Origin: Promethearchaeota archaeon
GTDB taxonomy: Archaea > Asgardarchaeota > Lokiarchaeia > Sigynarchaeales > SOKP01
Reading direction: 5' to 3'
DNA length: 10,171 bases
NCBI GenBank assembly: GCA_014730295.1
Contig: WJIN01000209.1
Location: 1-10,171 of the forward strand
Below, one piece after another: positions 1-6,739 of this stretch; the stretch's first letter is position 1, and every line of letters begins with the position of its first letter. The notes beneath the pieces are model-generated. The model was given only the letters and a program-made list of their open reading frames with translations, was not told where the DNA came from and searched no databases. The translations under genes were made by a program, and so were the position numbers.

Positions 1-149
1 AAATAACAAGACCTATCAATTGTTTAATGGGTGGATTGACTGTCATTATTGGTGTATTAAATACGAGAACCGGAGTTCCACTAACCAATTTGATTTTAAA
101 TTTAATATTGGGGGTAATAACTTATATTTTAATAGCTTATCAATTTTAG
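1..149 (+). pseudogene. Truncated 5' fragment of a second ubiA (DGGGP synthase) copy
   Basis: The frame is open from the window edge to a TAG at 147-149. From the Pro codon at 12-14 through 134 it aligns without gaps to residues 13-53 of the complete ubiA at 8892 (constant offset 8916). By hand I count about 33 of 41 residues identical and about 37 of 123 bases different, most of them silent. It covers the first two membrane helices. Similarity stops after the TYILI segment, just before the first Asp-rich catalytic motif (NDxxDxxxD), and is replaced by four unrelated codons and a stop. The start codon lies outside the window. The fragment lacks both Asp-rich motifs and cannot be an active prenyltransferase. 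The excess of silent changes suggests both copies were under selection for most of their divergence and this one was broken late. Confidence 0.8.
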
Positions 150-171
150 TGCTAAAGATAATACTATTTGA

Positions 172-468
172 TTCAAATCTTCAACGGAATATTTATGCAA
201 ATTCTGTGGTATAAATTCAAAAAAAGGAAAATTGGCATACAAGGAATTTGGAAACGATTTTTTACTAAAAAATTTTCATGAAAGTACAATATTGTGTGAG
301 ATTAGAAAAGAATATGCATTATGGGAGAGGGTATGGTTTAATAATTTTGATTATGCAAAAGAATCAAAAGATTAGATTTAATCAATCTTGGAAATAACTT
401 TTTTTGAAAATGCAGGAGAACAAGCTATTAATAAAATTTTTTCGAATTTTAAAATTTCTAATTCTTAG
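172..468 (+). pseudogene. Decayed reading frame with a CxxC motif
   Basis: One frame gives a protein-like translation from 172 (after a TGA at 169-171) to a TAG at 373-375. It then continues in the same frame, past a second stop at 379-381, to a TAG at 466-468. The first part contains a CKFCG knuckle and a charged, aromatic-rich stretch ending in KESKD. The second part reads like a helix ending in ISNS. There is no ATG near the beginning. The two closely spaced stops and the lack of a start suggest a degraded gene. I do not recognise the family. An AT-rich stretch with chance-open frames is the alternative. Confidence 0.3.
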
Positions 469-680
469 TTGAAACAACTTCATTAGAGTAGCTTTTTCAT
501 TTTGATGAATAGTAGTTATTAAAATTAAATGAGGTGAAAGTACCTGTTCTTTTATGATTGAATGTTCTAAATGCTAATAATTATAATTTTGCTTAAATTC
601 ATAATAATTTTCTAGTAAAAAAATGAGATAAAAAGCCTTAGAGAAAGAAGCAAACAGAACTGTAAGTTTAAAACAATATA
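469..680. other. Non-coding gap, no recognisable feature
   Basis: I see no convincing gene on either strand. Short coding-like scraps exist, including a tiny ATG frame near 554 that starts MIECSKC and stops at once. They are too short to call. The stretch fits the decayed character of positions 150-1118. Confidence 0.3.
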
Positions 681-896
681 ATGATAAAATTACAGAAAGA
701 TTGTGAAATTTGTAAAGGTTCCGATACTAACTATATGGCGTTAAACATGGATAAAGATATGTTTTTTTTAAGGCGTACTATATTAGAAGAACCACCTAAG
801 ATACTAATGAAAAAGATGGATTCAACTGAATATATTCACAGAATAAGAATAAAGATGGAAATTAATAGAAGAATTGGTTTATTTATGGAAAGATAA
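681..896 (+). CDS. Doubtful small protein, 71 residues
   Basis: An ATG at 681 opens a 71-codon frame ending in TAA, directly after an in-frame stop upstream. The product is basic, with a CEIC pair near the N-terminus and no membrane segment or known motif. There is no ribosome binding site or clear TATA box close by, and it sits between decayed sequences. It may be a gene remnant or a chance frame. I do not recognise it. Confidence 0.25.
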   Translation: MIKLQKDCEICKGSDTNYMALNMDKDMFFLRRTILEEPPKILMKKMDSTEYIHRIRIKMEINRRIGLFMER

Positions 897-1118
897 ATTT
901 TATTATTAGGGTAAAATAGTAAAAGATTGAAGGATTTTGATGATAAGATAGGATAATTATTTCTAAAATCTCTCAAACAAGAAGAGATTATGGTGGGAGG
1001 AAGAAAAACAGAAAAAAAATGGAGATATTAGAGTAAAAATACACTTTATTTTGTTTTTTACATCAGAGTGTTTTTTTATTATTACCTAAGATCATATATA
1101 TCTTCCCATAAATTACCA
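897..1118. other. Intergenic, 3' region of the minus-strand gene
   Basis: No gene is visible. The stretch contains a 7-bp hairpin (967-989) and A-rich tracts around 1003-1020, which read as U-rich RNA on the minus strand. On the plus strand there are T-rich tracts around 1048-1080, with a weak ACACT/AGTGT pairing. Such U-rich runs on both strands suit transcription ending here from both sides. Confidence 0.35.
967..989 (-). terminator. Hairpin, possible terminator of the metallophosphoesterase gene
   Basis: AATCTCT (967-973) pairs perfectly with AGAGATT (983-989) around a 9-nt loop. Read on the minus strand it is followed by TTTTAG. It lies about 130 bases past the stop of the 1311-residue gene. 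The U tract is short, so this is a weak call; the U-rich run nearer the gene (1003-1020) may be the real stop signal. Confidence 0.3.
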
Positions 1119-4100
1119 TTAATAATATGGTTTCTTTAATATTCTTATTCTTTCTTTTCGATAATTGACTTCAATTTGAAGTTTTTTTCCTTTGATATTT
1201 GTATACTCAACTAAATCTAACAATTCTAATCCAATATTAGAATAATATATAGGGATTAATTCTTTATTCAGAATTAATGGAAATCCAACCAAACCTTTTT
1301 CAATTGGATTTCTCTTCGAATCATTTTTCGGTTGGATTATGTCGGGTAAACTAAGTATTTCCCTTGAATTCCATGGTGTTTTAATGTTGTTACTAAGTAT
1401 TTTTTCATAAAAACTTTCTAATTCTTCAATTAGCTCTAGAATGGTATTAATCCATGGATTTTTTTGGTTAAGATTTTTTTCAATAAGCTTGCATTTTTGA
1501 TATATTGAACAGATTATTTCTATTCTGCTTTCAGTCTTTTGATCTAAAAATTCTATACTTTGAAAAAGGGAATCTAATCCTAATCTAAGAATAACTTCTA
1601 GTTGGGATTTATTTTGGGTCTTTTTATCATAATTAATGATATCTCTGATTTTTTTGTTAACAAATTGAGATAAACCTCTCTTCCATTTATCTTTTCCATA
1701 TAAAATCCGAGAAAAATCATAAATAAAATTACTTAGATCTGATTTTATGAGTCTAATTATCTTTTCTTTAGCTTTTTTGAGGTTATCACTCTCCAAGTTT
1801 TGCCGAATTCTATCTAATCTAATCTTTGTTGTATTCCATATTTTTGTCTTTTTTAAAGAAAAAATGTTATCTCTCTGAATTAATCTCTTTAACCTAGAGA
1901 TAAATTCCTTTGCTACTTGGAGAAAATCAGCTAAAAACTGAATTTTTAATTTTCTATCAGGTTTATTTGGTAAATCATCGATTTTTTTAGCAAAAACAGT
2001 TAAATTTTCTATTTCATACCATGAGCCTTCATAGTGATTGAGAGCTGATGAATAATTAGAAATATCAAAACCATCACATAGAATAACTAGGGATTGAATA
2101 ATGTATTTGTAAGTTTCTTCAATCATATTGAGTTGTTTTTTTCCAACTATATCTTTATCGACTAAATCATTAGAGGTGGTTAGATTAAATAGTTTTTCAT
2201 AATTATTGGAAATCTTTTTTAATTTTTGTTGAAAATTACTTCCATATTCCTCAGTTCGATCTATAATTTTGTTTAAATTTCTCAAATATTTATTTTCTTT
2301 GGTTCTTATCGTTTGATCAGCAAAAAATAGGGGTAACAAAATATTATGAGGAGATAAACCATATTGATTATTAATTTTATCAAAATAATTATGAATATTC
2401 TCTTCTAATGTCCATACAATATCTGAATCATTTAGCTCTTTCTTTATTATATTAAGATTTACAAAATGTTTCAGAAATTTTTTGTTTTTAGTAAATTCAT
2501 AACTCTTTTCTGAAAGATAATCATTTTCCCAAAATTTATCAATAATTCTTAGAGATTTTGAAAAAATCTCTCTATTATTCTCACAATTTTCTTTCAATTC
2601 CATTAGAACATTATATACATTTTTATGTTTAGATTGAAGGTCTTTTTTAATTGTTAATATATTCTGATAGTCAGATTTTATGGTAATTTCCTCTTCAACA
2701 AATTCCAATCGCTTAAACCGATCTAATACTATCTCAATATAATTCCTAAAAGTCTTGATTGGCACACCACTTTGTTTAGCCATCCTTTTAACTCTGAATA
2801 AATAGCTTCTAGTTATCTGTGGTGGATTTTGAGGATTTTCAGCAAAGACTTTTAATCTTTGATTTATCATCTCCAATGCAATTTTCAAATCGATTCCAGG
2901 TATTCTCTGAAAATCATCAACACTACCAGAAATGGAATGGTCTTGATTTATCTTGTCAACTACTTCTGAAATAGCGGAAAAGAAAAAGGAGGTTTTAATT
3001 GAATCTCTTGAAAAATTTTTCTTATATATTTGAAGATTACTGATAAAATTTATTACTTGATCTAAATAATCTTTTTTACCAGAGATTTTATATATATCTT
3101 CAATAAAAATGACTATAGTATCATAAATTGTTGATAAATTTTCAATCATTTCACTAATTCCCATTTCGAGTTCTTGGTATTCTGGTTCTTTTTTGAATTT
3201 ATCAAAATGGACTTTCTTCATTTTAAGATACAGATTCGTGAAAAATTGAGTTCGAATATCTTCTAAATTCCTCCTCACTTCGAGAGGTATATTAAAATAA
3301 ATCACTTTAGGATGGTGTATTCTAAATAAATTCATGATATACTGAAATAATGTGGTTTTACCTGACCCGTAGGCACCATATATAGCAATAGTTCGCTTTT
3401 GTAAGTCCTCTATATTATCATTAATAATAATTTTTCTATATTGTTGGATTATGTTTGTTTGATATACCACCTTTTCAATTAGGTCGCTACTAATCATATT
3501 AAGACCGTCTTTAGATGGAAACGGATTAACTCTTAGACCGAATTTTTTATACCATTGCATATCAATATTATCATCAAAAATGTCTTCAGAATATAATTTT
3601 GGTAAATATTCTTTTTTAAGATCTTTGTATCTATCTAAAGTTGATTTATTCTTTTCTAATTTTTCGATTTTAATGTTTTTTTCAACTATTATCTCTCTTA
3701 ACTCTTTTATGCTTAAATTTTGTATTTTTTTTGAAATCTTTGTTATAATTTTTTCATTTTGTGAATTAAAGAAAGCAGGAGAATAAAATTGTAATACATC
3801 ATGATGAATATGCTTTATTTCACTGAATAAATAAACCTCTTCAAGTAATTGTTTTAACTCAGAATGAGATTCAAGAATTTTATTATTTAAAAGGAATTTC
3901 AGAAAGCTTTTGACTAAATTATTATAACTAAAATGAATTTGGAATGTATCCTTAATATTATTTCTTTGTTCTTTGAGATCTGACTTATCTGATATTCTTA
4001 GAAAATGGTCACGTCTATTTGAAAAATACTCTACTAAATATTTTGGAACATCTATATCTTCAAGAGGATCCTTAGATTGCTCTTCCTTATCTTCTTTTTT

Positions 4101-5054
4101 AAACCTTTTAATTTTTAGAGAAATTATTCCGTTATCTTTTCCTTTTTCATACAGAGTTGTGTCTCTAGCAAAATAGCCTATGTCATTTTTCGTAAAATAT
4201 ATCTCGACATTTAAATCACCGTTTTTCCGATTAAATTCTACTATTGAAATTCTATTATATAAATCTTCATGACTTTCATTATCATTTAAGAAGCCAACTC
4301 CATTTGTAATATTAATATACTCTCCCGAAGAACGCGAAATACATAAATTTTCAGGATAATGTTCGTGCCCACTAATTAATAAATCACATGAATATAACAA
4401 TAAATCAACAATATTATTTTTGTTTTTTTTATACAACCAAGAGATAGGATGATGCATTATAAAAATCGAAAGTTGATTATTTTTTTTCTCAGAGCTGATA
4501 CTTCTTATTAAACTTGGATCAATATATGGTTTGAAACTATCGTTTCCAATAGTATTAAATAAACAAGAATTTATCATATGAATTTTTACTTCAAAATTAC
4601 CAAATATGATTTTTTCTGAGTATCCTTTTATACTTTTATTAGAACCATGAAATTTCCGAGTAAAGTAGTTAAAATTCTTAAATGCTTTATTTATGTGAGA
4701 ATCAAAACTATTATCATTCCAAATATTTTTGTATTTATTCATATTTATATTTTCCACATATCTGAATGCAGAGTTTAGATCCTGTCGATTATAATCATGA
4801 TTTCCCGGAATTATAAAAATCCTTTCCTTTGGTATATCTAAACTCTTTTGAATTTTAGTAAAGAGTTTTATCACTTTATCAAACTCTTCCTTTTTTCCAG
4901 ATTCTGAAATATCACCAGATATTAAAGCAAAATCAATTTGTCTTTCTAAGATTATTTCATCAAAAAAATTAATTAATTTTTCAAAAATCTCTTCCTCCTC
5001 ATTATCTTTATTTTTTCCTATGTGAAAATCAGATAGTAAAACAAATCTTATCAT
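1119..5054 (-). CDS. Metallophosphoesterase-P-loop NTPase fusion protein, 1311 residues
   Basis: The N-terminus is a calcineurin-like metallophosphoesterase with every metal-binding motif visible: D9-x-H11, G47-D48, G84-N-H-D87, H201-H202-P, and G229-H-E-H232. Such domains hydrolyse phosphodi- or monoesters with two metal ions. After a helical linker with a coiled-coil-like stretch (about 445-490) comes FGLRVNPFP (about 504-512), an entry sequence typical of ExeA/Orc1-like AAA ATPases. Walker A GAYGSGKT follows at 560-567 and Walker B IVIFIED ends at D653. A winged-helix-like helical part follows to about 790. The remaining 500 residues are Lys/Glu-rich and helical, with no recognised motif. 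No signal peptide or membrane span is seen, so it is probably cytosolic. ATG 5054 is chosen because motif I begins at residue 9 and a TATA box lies about 33 bases upstream. NTPase-controlled effectors of this layout occur in STAND-type defence proteins; applying that here is inference. The substrate is unknown. Confidence 0.85.
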   Translation of the reverse strand: MIRFVLLSDFHIGKNKDNEEEEIFEKLINFFDEIILERQIDFALISGDISESGKKEEFDKVIKLFTKIQKSLDIPKERIFIIPGNHDYNRQDLNSAFRYVENINMNKYKNIWNDNSFDSHINKAFKNFNYFTRKFHGSNKSIKGYSEKIIFGNFEVKIHMINSCLFNTIGNDSFKPYIDPSLIRSISSEKKNNQLSIFIMHHPISWLYKKNKNNIVDLLLYSCDLLISGHEHYPENLCISRSSGEYINITNGVGFLNDNESHEDLYNRISIVEFNRKNGDLNVEIYFTKNDIGYFARDTTLYEKGKDNGIISLKIKRFKKEDKEEQSKDPLEDIDVPKYLVEYFSNRRDHFLRISDKSDLKEQRNNIKDTFQIHFSYNNLVKSFLKFLLNNKILESHSELKQLLEEVYLFSEIKHIHHDVLQFYSPAFFNSQNEKIITKISKKIQNLSIKELREIIVEKNIKIEKLEKNKSTLDRYKDLKKEYLPKLYSEDIFDDNIDMQWYKKFGLRVNPFPSKDGLNMISSDLIEKVVYQTNIIQQYRKIIINDNIEDLQKRTIAIYGAYGSGKTTLFQYIMNLFRIHHPKVIYFNIPLEVRRNLEDIRTQFFTNLYLKMKKVHFDKFKKEPEYQELEMGISEMIENLSTIYDTIVIFIEDIYKISGKKDYLDQVINFISNLQIYKKNFSRDSIKTSFFFSAISEVVDKINQDHSISGSVDDFQRIPGIDLKIALEMINQRLKVFAENPQNPPQITRSYLFRVKRMAKQSGVPIKTFRNYIEIVLDRFKRLEFVEEEITIKSDYQNILTIKKDLQSKHKNVYNVLMELKENCENNREIFSKSLRIIDKFWENDYLSEKSYEFTKNKKFLKHFVNLNIIKKELNDSDIVWTLEENIHNYFDKINNQYGLSPHNILLPLFFADQTIRTKENKYLRNLNKIIDRTEEYGSNFQQKLKKISNNYEKLFNLTTSNDLVDKDIVGKKQLNMIEETYKYIIQSLVILCDGFDISNYSSALNHYEGSWYEIENLTVFAKKIDDLPNKPDRKLKIQFLADFLQVAKEFISRLKRLIQRDNIFSLKKTKIWNTTKIRLDRIRQNLESDNLKKAKEKIIRLIKSDLSNFIYDFSRILYGKDKWKRGLSQFVNKKIRDIINYDKKTQNKSQLEVILRLGLDSLFQSIEFLDQKTESRIEIICSIYQKCKLIEKNLNQKNPWINTILELIEELESFYEKILSNNIKTPWNSREILSLPDIIQPKNDSKRNPIEKGLVGFPLILNKELIPIYYSNIGLELLDLVEYTNIKGKKLQIEVNYRKERIRILKKPYY

Positions 5055-5080
5055 TTTGGTATACTGATCATTAGATAAAT

Positions 5081-5093
5081 TAAATATATAAAA
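5081..5093 (-). promoter_or_regulatory. TATA-box candidate of the metallophosphoesterase-NTPase gene
   Basis: On the minus strand the sequence TTTTATATATTTA is centred about 33 bases before the ATG at 5054. With the usual archaeal spacing of about 25 bases, transcription would begin a few bases before the start codon, giving a leaderless or near-leaderless mRNA. No Shine-Dalgarno sequence is present, which agrees. The local AT content makes chance matches common. Confidence 0.45.
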
Positions 5094-5149
5094 TATTAAT
5101 TCAATTCACTATAAATAATATAAATATTTCCTAATAAAATTTTGAATAT

Positions 5150-5362
5150 TTAACCATAAACATTATTAGAAATTTTAAAAATTTCCTGAATATTTTTTCG
5201 GTTGAAATCTTCCCAATGAGCTTCTTTCAATTTTAATTTTCTAAACCCATATTCTAGGTAATTAAATTCTCTTAAAATGAACCCATAAAAGAGATCCTCT
5301 AATATTGAAATTAAAAAGTTGGATTTATGTAGATTTTGTATCTTTTGATTTAAAGGTAGCTT
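5150..5362 (-). pseudogene. Continuation of the membrane-protein gene beyond an in-frame TAA
   Basis: After the TAA at 5363-5365 the same frame stays open for 70 codons to a TAA at 5150-5152. It has no ATG or GTG, and its only TTG is at codon 45. The translation looks like real protein: a hydrophobic-aromatic helix (ILEDLFYGFILREF) followed by a charged helical tail with Trp and His. The absence of a start and the exact frame continuity suggest that this is the C-terminal tail of the upstream gene, cut off by the stop. Alternatives are stop readthrough, a small gene starting at an unusual codon, or chance. Confidence 0.4.
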
Positions 5363-5638
5363 TTAAGTCTCTGGATGATTTTTTAATTTATTTTGAGTTT
5401 TATAACTTATTCTCAAAAGCCAACATCCAGAACATAATCCTAATAAAATTATTTTAATTATATGGATAATTGTTACACCAATTTCCTCGTTAAAAATTAA
5501 TAATATATGAACTAATAAAAAAAGAGGAAATAATGGTTTTAATATCCAATTTAGTATCCAAGTTTTTATAGTATTATAATTTTTATATTCCAATATTTCA
5601 TTTAAAACTATTATAGCAATATAAAATGCAAGAAAAAA
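5363..5638 (-). CDS. Second, frameshifted piece of the multi-span membrane protein
   Basis: The frame opens at 5638, right after an in-frame TAA (5639-5641), and ends with TAA at 5363-5365. A TTG at 5593 could start a 76-residue protein. The codons before it, however, read LAFYIAIIVLNEILEYKN, which completes the last membrane helix of the gene ending at 5611 if the reader slips by -1 at the T6 run. Two more membrane spans follow: WILNWILKPLFPLFLLVHIL and a span around TIIHIIKIILLGLCSGCWLL. I therefore read it as the continuation of the 5611-6258 gene. Joined, they give about 298 residues and roughly six spans. An independent small membrane protein from the TTG start is the alternative. The family is not recognised. 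Confidence 0.55.
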   Translation of the reverse strand, partial: FFLAFYIAIIVLNEILEYKNYNTIKTWILNWILKPLFPLFLLVHILLIFNEEIGVTIIHIIKIILLGLCSGCWLLRISYKTQNKLKNHPET

Positions 5639-6258
5639 TTAAGCAAACCGAGTAGAATATAATGAGTTATGAGCGTAAAATACCTTATCAGAGTTAAACC
5701 ATTAAGCATACACATTTCATTTAATATGGTGTAGCAAATTGAATCTAAAGAATAATAAATCCCTATTAGACAAATAGAGAAAAAGCTTAAAAAACCAAAT
5801 AAGGTGATTAAACGAGTATTGACTGCTAATTTATTATAATTCTTCTGATATTGATGCAATACTTTAATGTCATTTATAAAAAATTTGGGATTATAATCAA
5901 TTTCTTCTTTTTCATTATTTTCAAAATAGGAATCTCTATAGAAATAAGACTGTTTCTTAAGCGAATCCTCTATTTCCGTCTGATGGAGAACTAAATTATA
6001 AACCAAATTAGATACAGTAAATAGTACTAATAAAATGAGAGCCCCAGCTAAATATAGTTTGAATAAGTTATCTAATCTTTCTATAATCGTATCAAGTTGG
6101 CTAAAAATAGCACCTATTATGAATGTTGTAAAAGCAATCCCAATCCCCAAATAATAGGTTCTTTGATTTTCAAATTTTTTAATAATATCTCGAGATACAT
6201 CAATATTATGTCGATAATTTGAATAATCCTTCTTATTATTTGGATCCGATTCTTTCAT
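5611..6258 (-). CDS. Multi-span membrane protein, N-terminal 215 residues, family unknown
   Basis: The ATG at 6258 opens 215 codons. A charged cytosolic N-terminus of about 34 residues is followed by predicted spans at about 35-55 and 67-91. Then comes a hydrophilic stretch of about 58 residues rich in Glu, Lys and Tyr, a span at about 150-169, and a last span from about 193 that runs into the stop. The stop falls inside this last helix, and a -1 shift at T TTT TTC (5632-5638) would carry it on, so the gene is probably interrupted. The layout of a helical pair plus a soluble linker recalls SLATT-type membrane effectors, but I see no diagnostic motif. It is the first gene of the minus-strand group that leads to the metallophosphoesterase-NTPase, although that gene seems to have its own promoter. 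Confidence 0.6.
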   Translation of the reverse strand: MKESDPNNKKDYSNYRHNIDVSRDIIKKFENQRTYYLGIGIAFTTFIIGAIFSQLDTIIERLDNLFKLYLAGALILLVLFTVSNLVYNLVLHQTEIEDSLKKQSYFYRDSYFENNEKEEIDYNPKFFINDIKVLHQYQKNYNKLAVNTRLITLFGFLSFFSICLIGIYYSLDSICYTILNEMCMLNGLTLIRYFTLITHYILLGLLNFFLHFILL

Positions 6259-6260
6259 TA

Positions 6261-6273
6261 CCTTAAATTAAGG
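6261..6273. promoter_or_regulatory. Palindrome CCTTAA-A-TTAAGG, operator candidate
   Basis: This perfect 6-bp inverted repeat around one base lies 3-15 bases before the start codon of the membrane-protein gene. It is downstream of that gene's TATA candidate, so a bound protein would block initiation. A close relative (CTTAA-AA-TTAAG) lies at 6461-6472. The HTH-bearing HNH protein encoded divergently is one conceivable binder. AT-rich palindromes also arise by chance. Confidence 0.3.
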
Positions 6274-6281
6274 ATTTTCAA

Positions 6282-6290
6282 CTTATAAAA
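6282..6290 (-). promoter_or_regulatory. TATA-box candidate of the membrane-protein gene
   Basis: Read on the minus strand the site is TTTTATAAG, within a T-rich run and about 28 bases before the ATG at 6258. This spacing would give a nearly leaderless transcript. Confidence 0.4.
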
Positions 6291-6460
6291 AATCATATTT
6301 TTATGCTAATATCAAGTAAAATTTTAGAAATATGCATAACTCCAATTTTTTCTTTAACTTATCTAAATCCCGAATTTTAAAATCGTAGGATTTAATCATT
6401 TTTATGTAAATTTATCAATTTATGGGCTAAGTTACCTGTTCTTATCAATTTAGTTTAACT

Positions 6461-6472
6461 CTTAAAATTAAG
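6461..6472. repeat. Palindrome CTTAA-AA-TTAAG, second copy of a motif
   Basis: The 5-bp arms match the core of the palindrome at 6261-6273, with a 2-base instead of a 1-base centre. Both occur only in this divergent intergenic region as far as I could see by eye. It could be a second operator site or coincidence. Confidence 0.2.
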
Positions 6473-6554
6473 TTAGATTTAGTCTTCTAATAATTTTTCT
6501 TAGACGTCAGGAATGGATAATTCTTATGTAGGTACTTCAATTTCGGTCTCAATG

Positions 6555-6564
6555 TTTATAAATA
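6555..6564 (+). promoter_or_regulatory. TATA-box candidate of the HNH gene
   Basis: TTTATAAATA would place transcription initiation near 6585. That suits the ATG at 6625, whose frame is shifted by one base relative to the HNH protein, better than the ATG at 6740. Confidence 0.4.
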
Positions 6565-6739
6565 AGTTGTTGATAATATGAAAATAGATTGAAAAATTGG
6601 ATATAGAAGTTAAATTTAAAAAAAATGAAAAAACAAGGAGTTAATAAAACCAATAATTGACATAAATAAAAGTCAAGACACTTTTTGGAATAACACTACG
6701 CCTACTAAAAAAAAGTTTGTCGAGGAAAAGCAAGTAAAT

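Larger units (their letters stand above)
6259..6739. other. Divergent intergenic region with promoters both ways
   Basis: This stretch of about 480 bases separates the minus-strand membrane gene from the plus-strand HNH gene. It holds TATA-like sequences for both directions, two similar palindromes (6261-6273 and 6461-6472) and the open upstream extension of the HNH frame (6629-6739). I see no RNA gene in it. Confidence 0.45.

Noticed and set aside
20..214. Open frame starting at 20 on the plus strand
   Set aside because: It overlaps the ubiA fragment in another frame, and its translation has no family-like character.
1026..1080. Plus-strand terminator with ACACT/AGTGT stem and T7
   Set aside because: The stem is only 5 bp with a loop of more than 20 bases. 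The T tract is noted in the intergenic entry but a hairpin is not supported.
3580..4176. Two short plus-strand frames (3580-3786 and 3973-4176)
   Set aside because: They lie antisense inside the intact metallophosphoesterase-NTPase gene, with hydrophobic, low-complexity translations expected from the reverse of a Lys/Glu-rich coding strand.
5340..5385. A bulge-helix-bulge intron around the TAA at 5363-5365
   Set aside because: Only a weak TTAAA/TTTAA pairing is present, and the flanking bases do not form a 4-bp central helix with 3-nt bulges.
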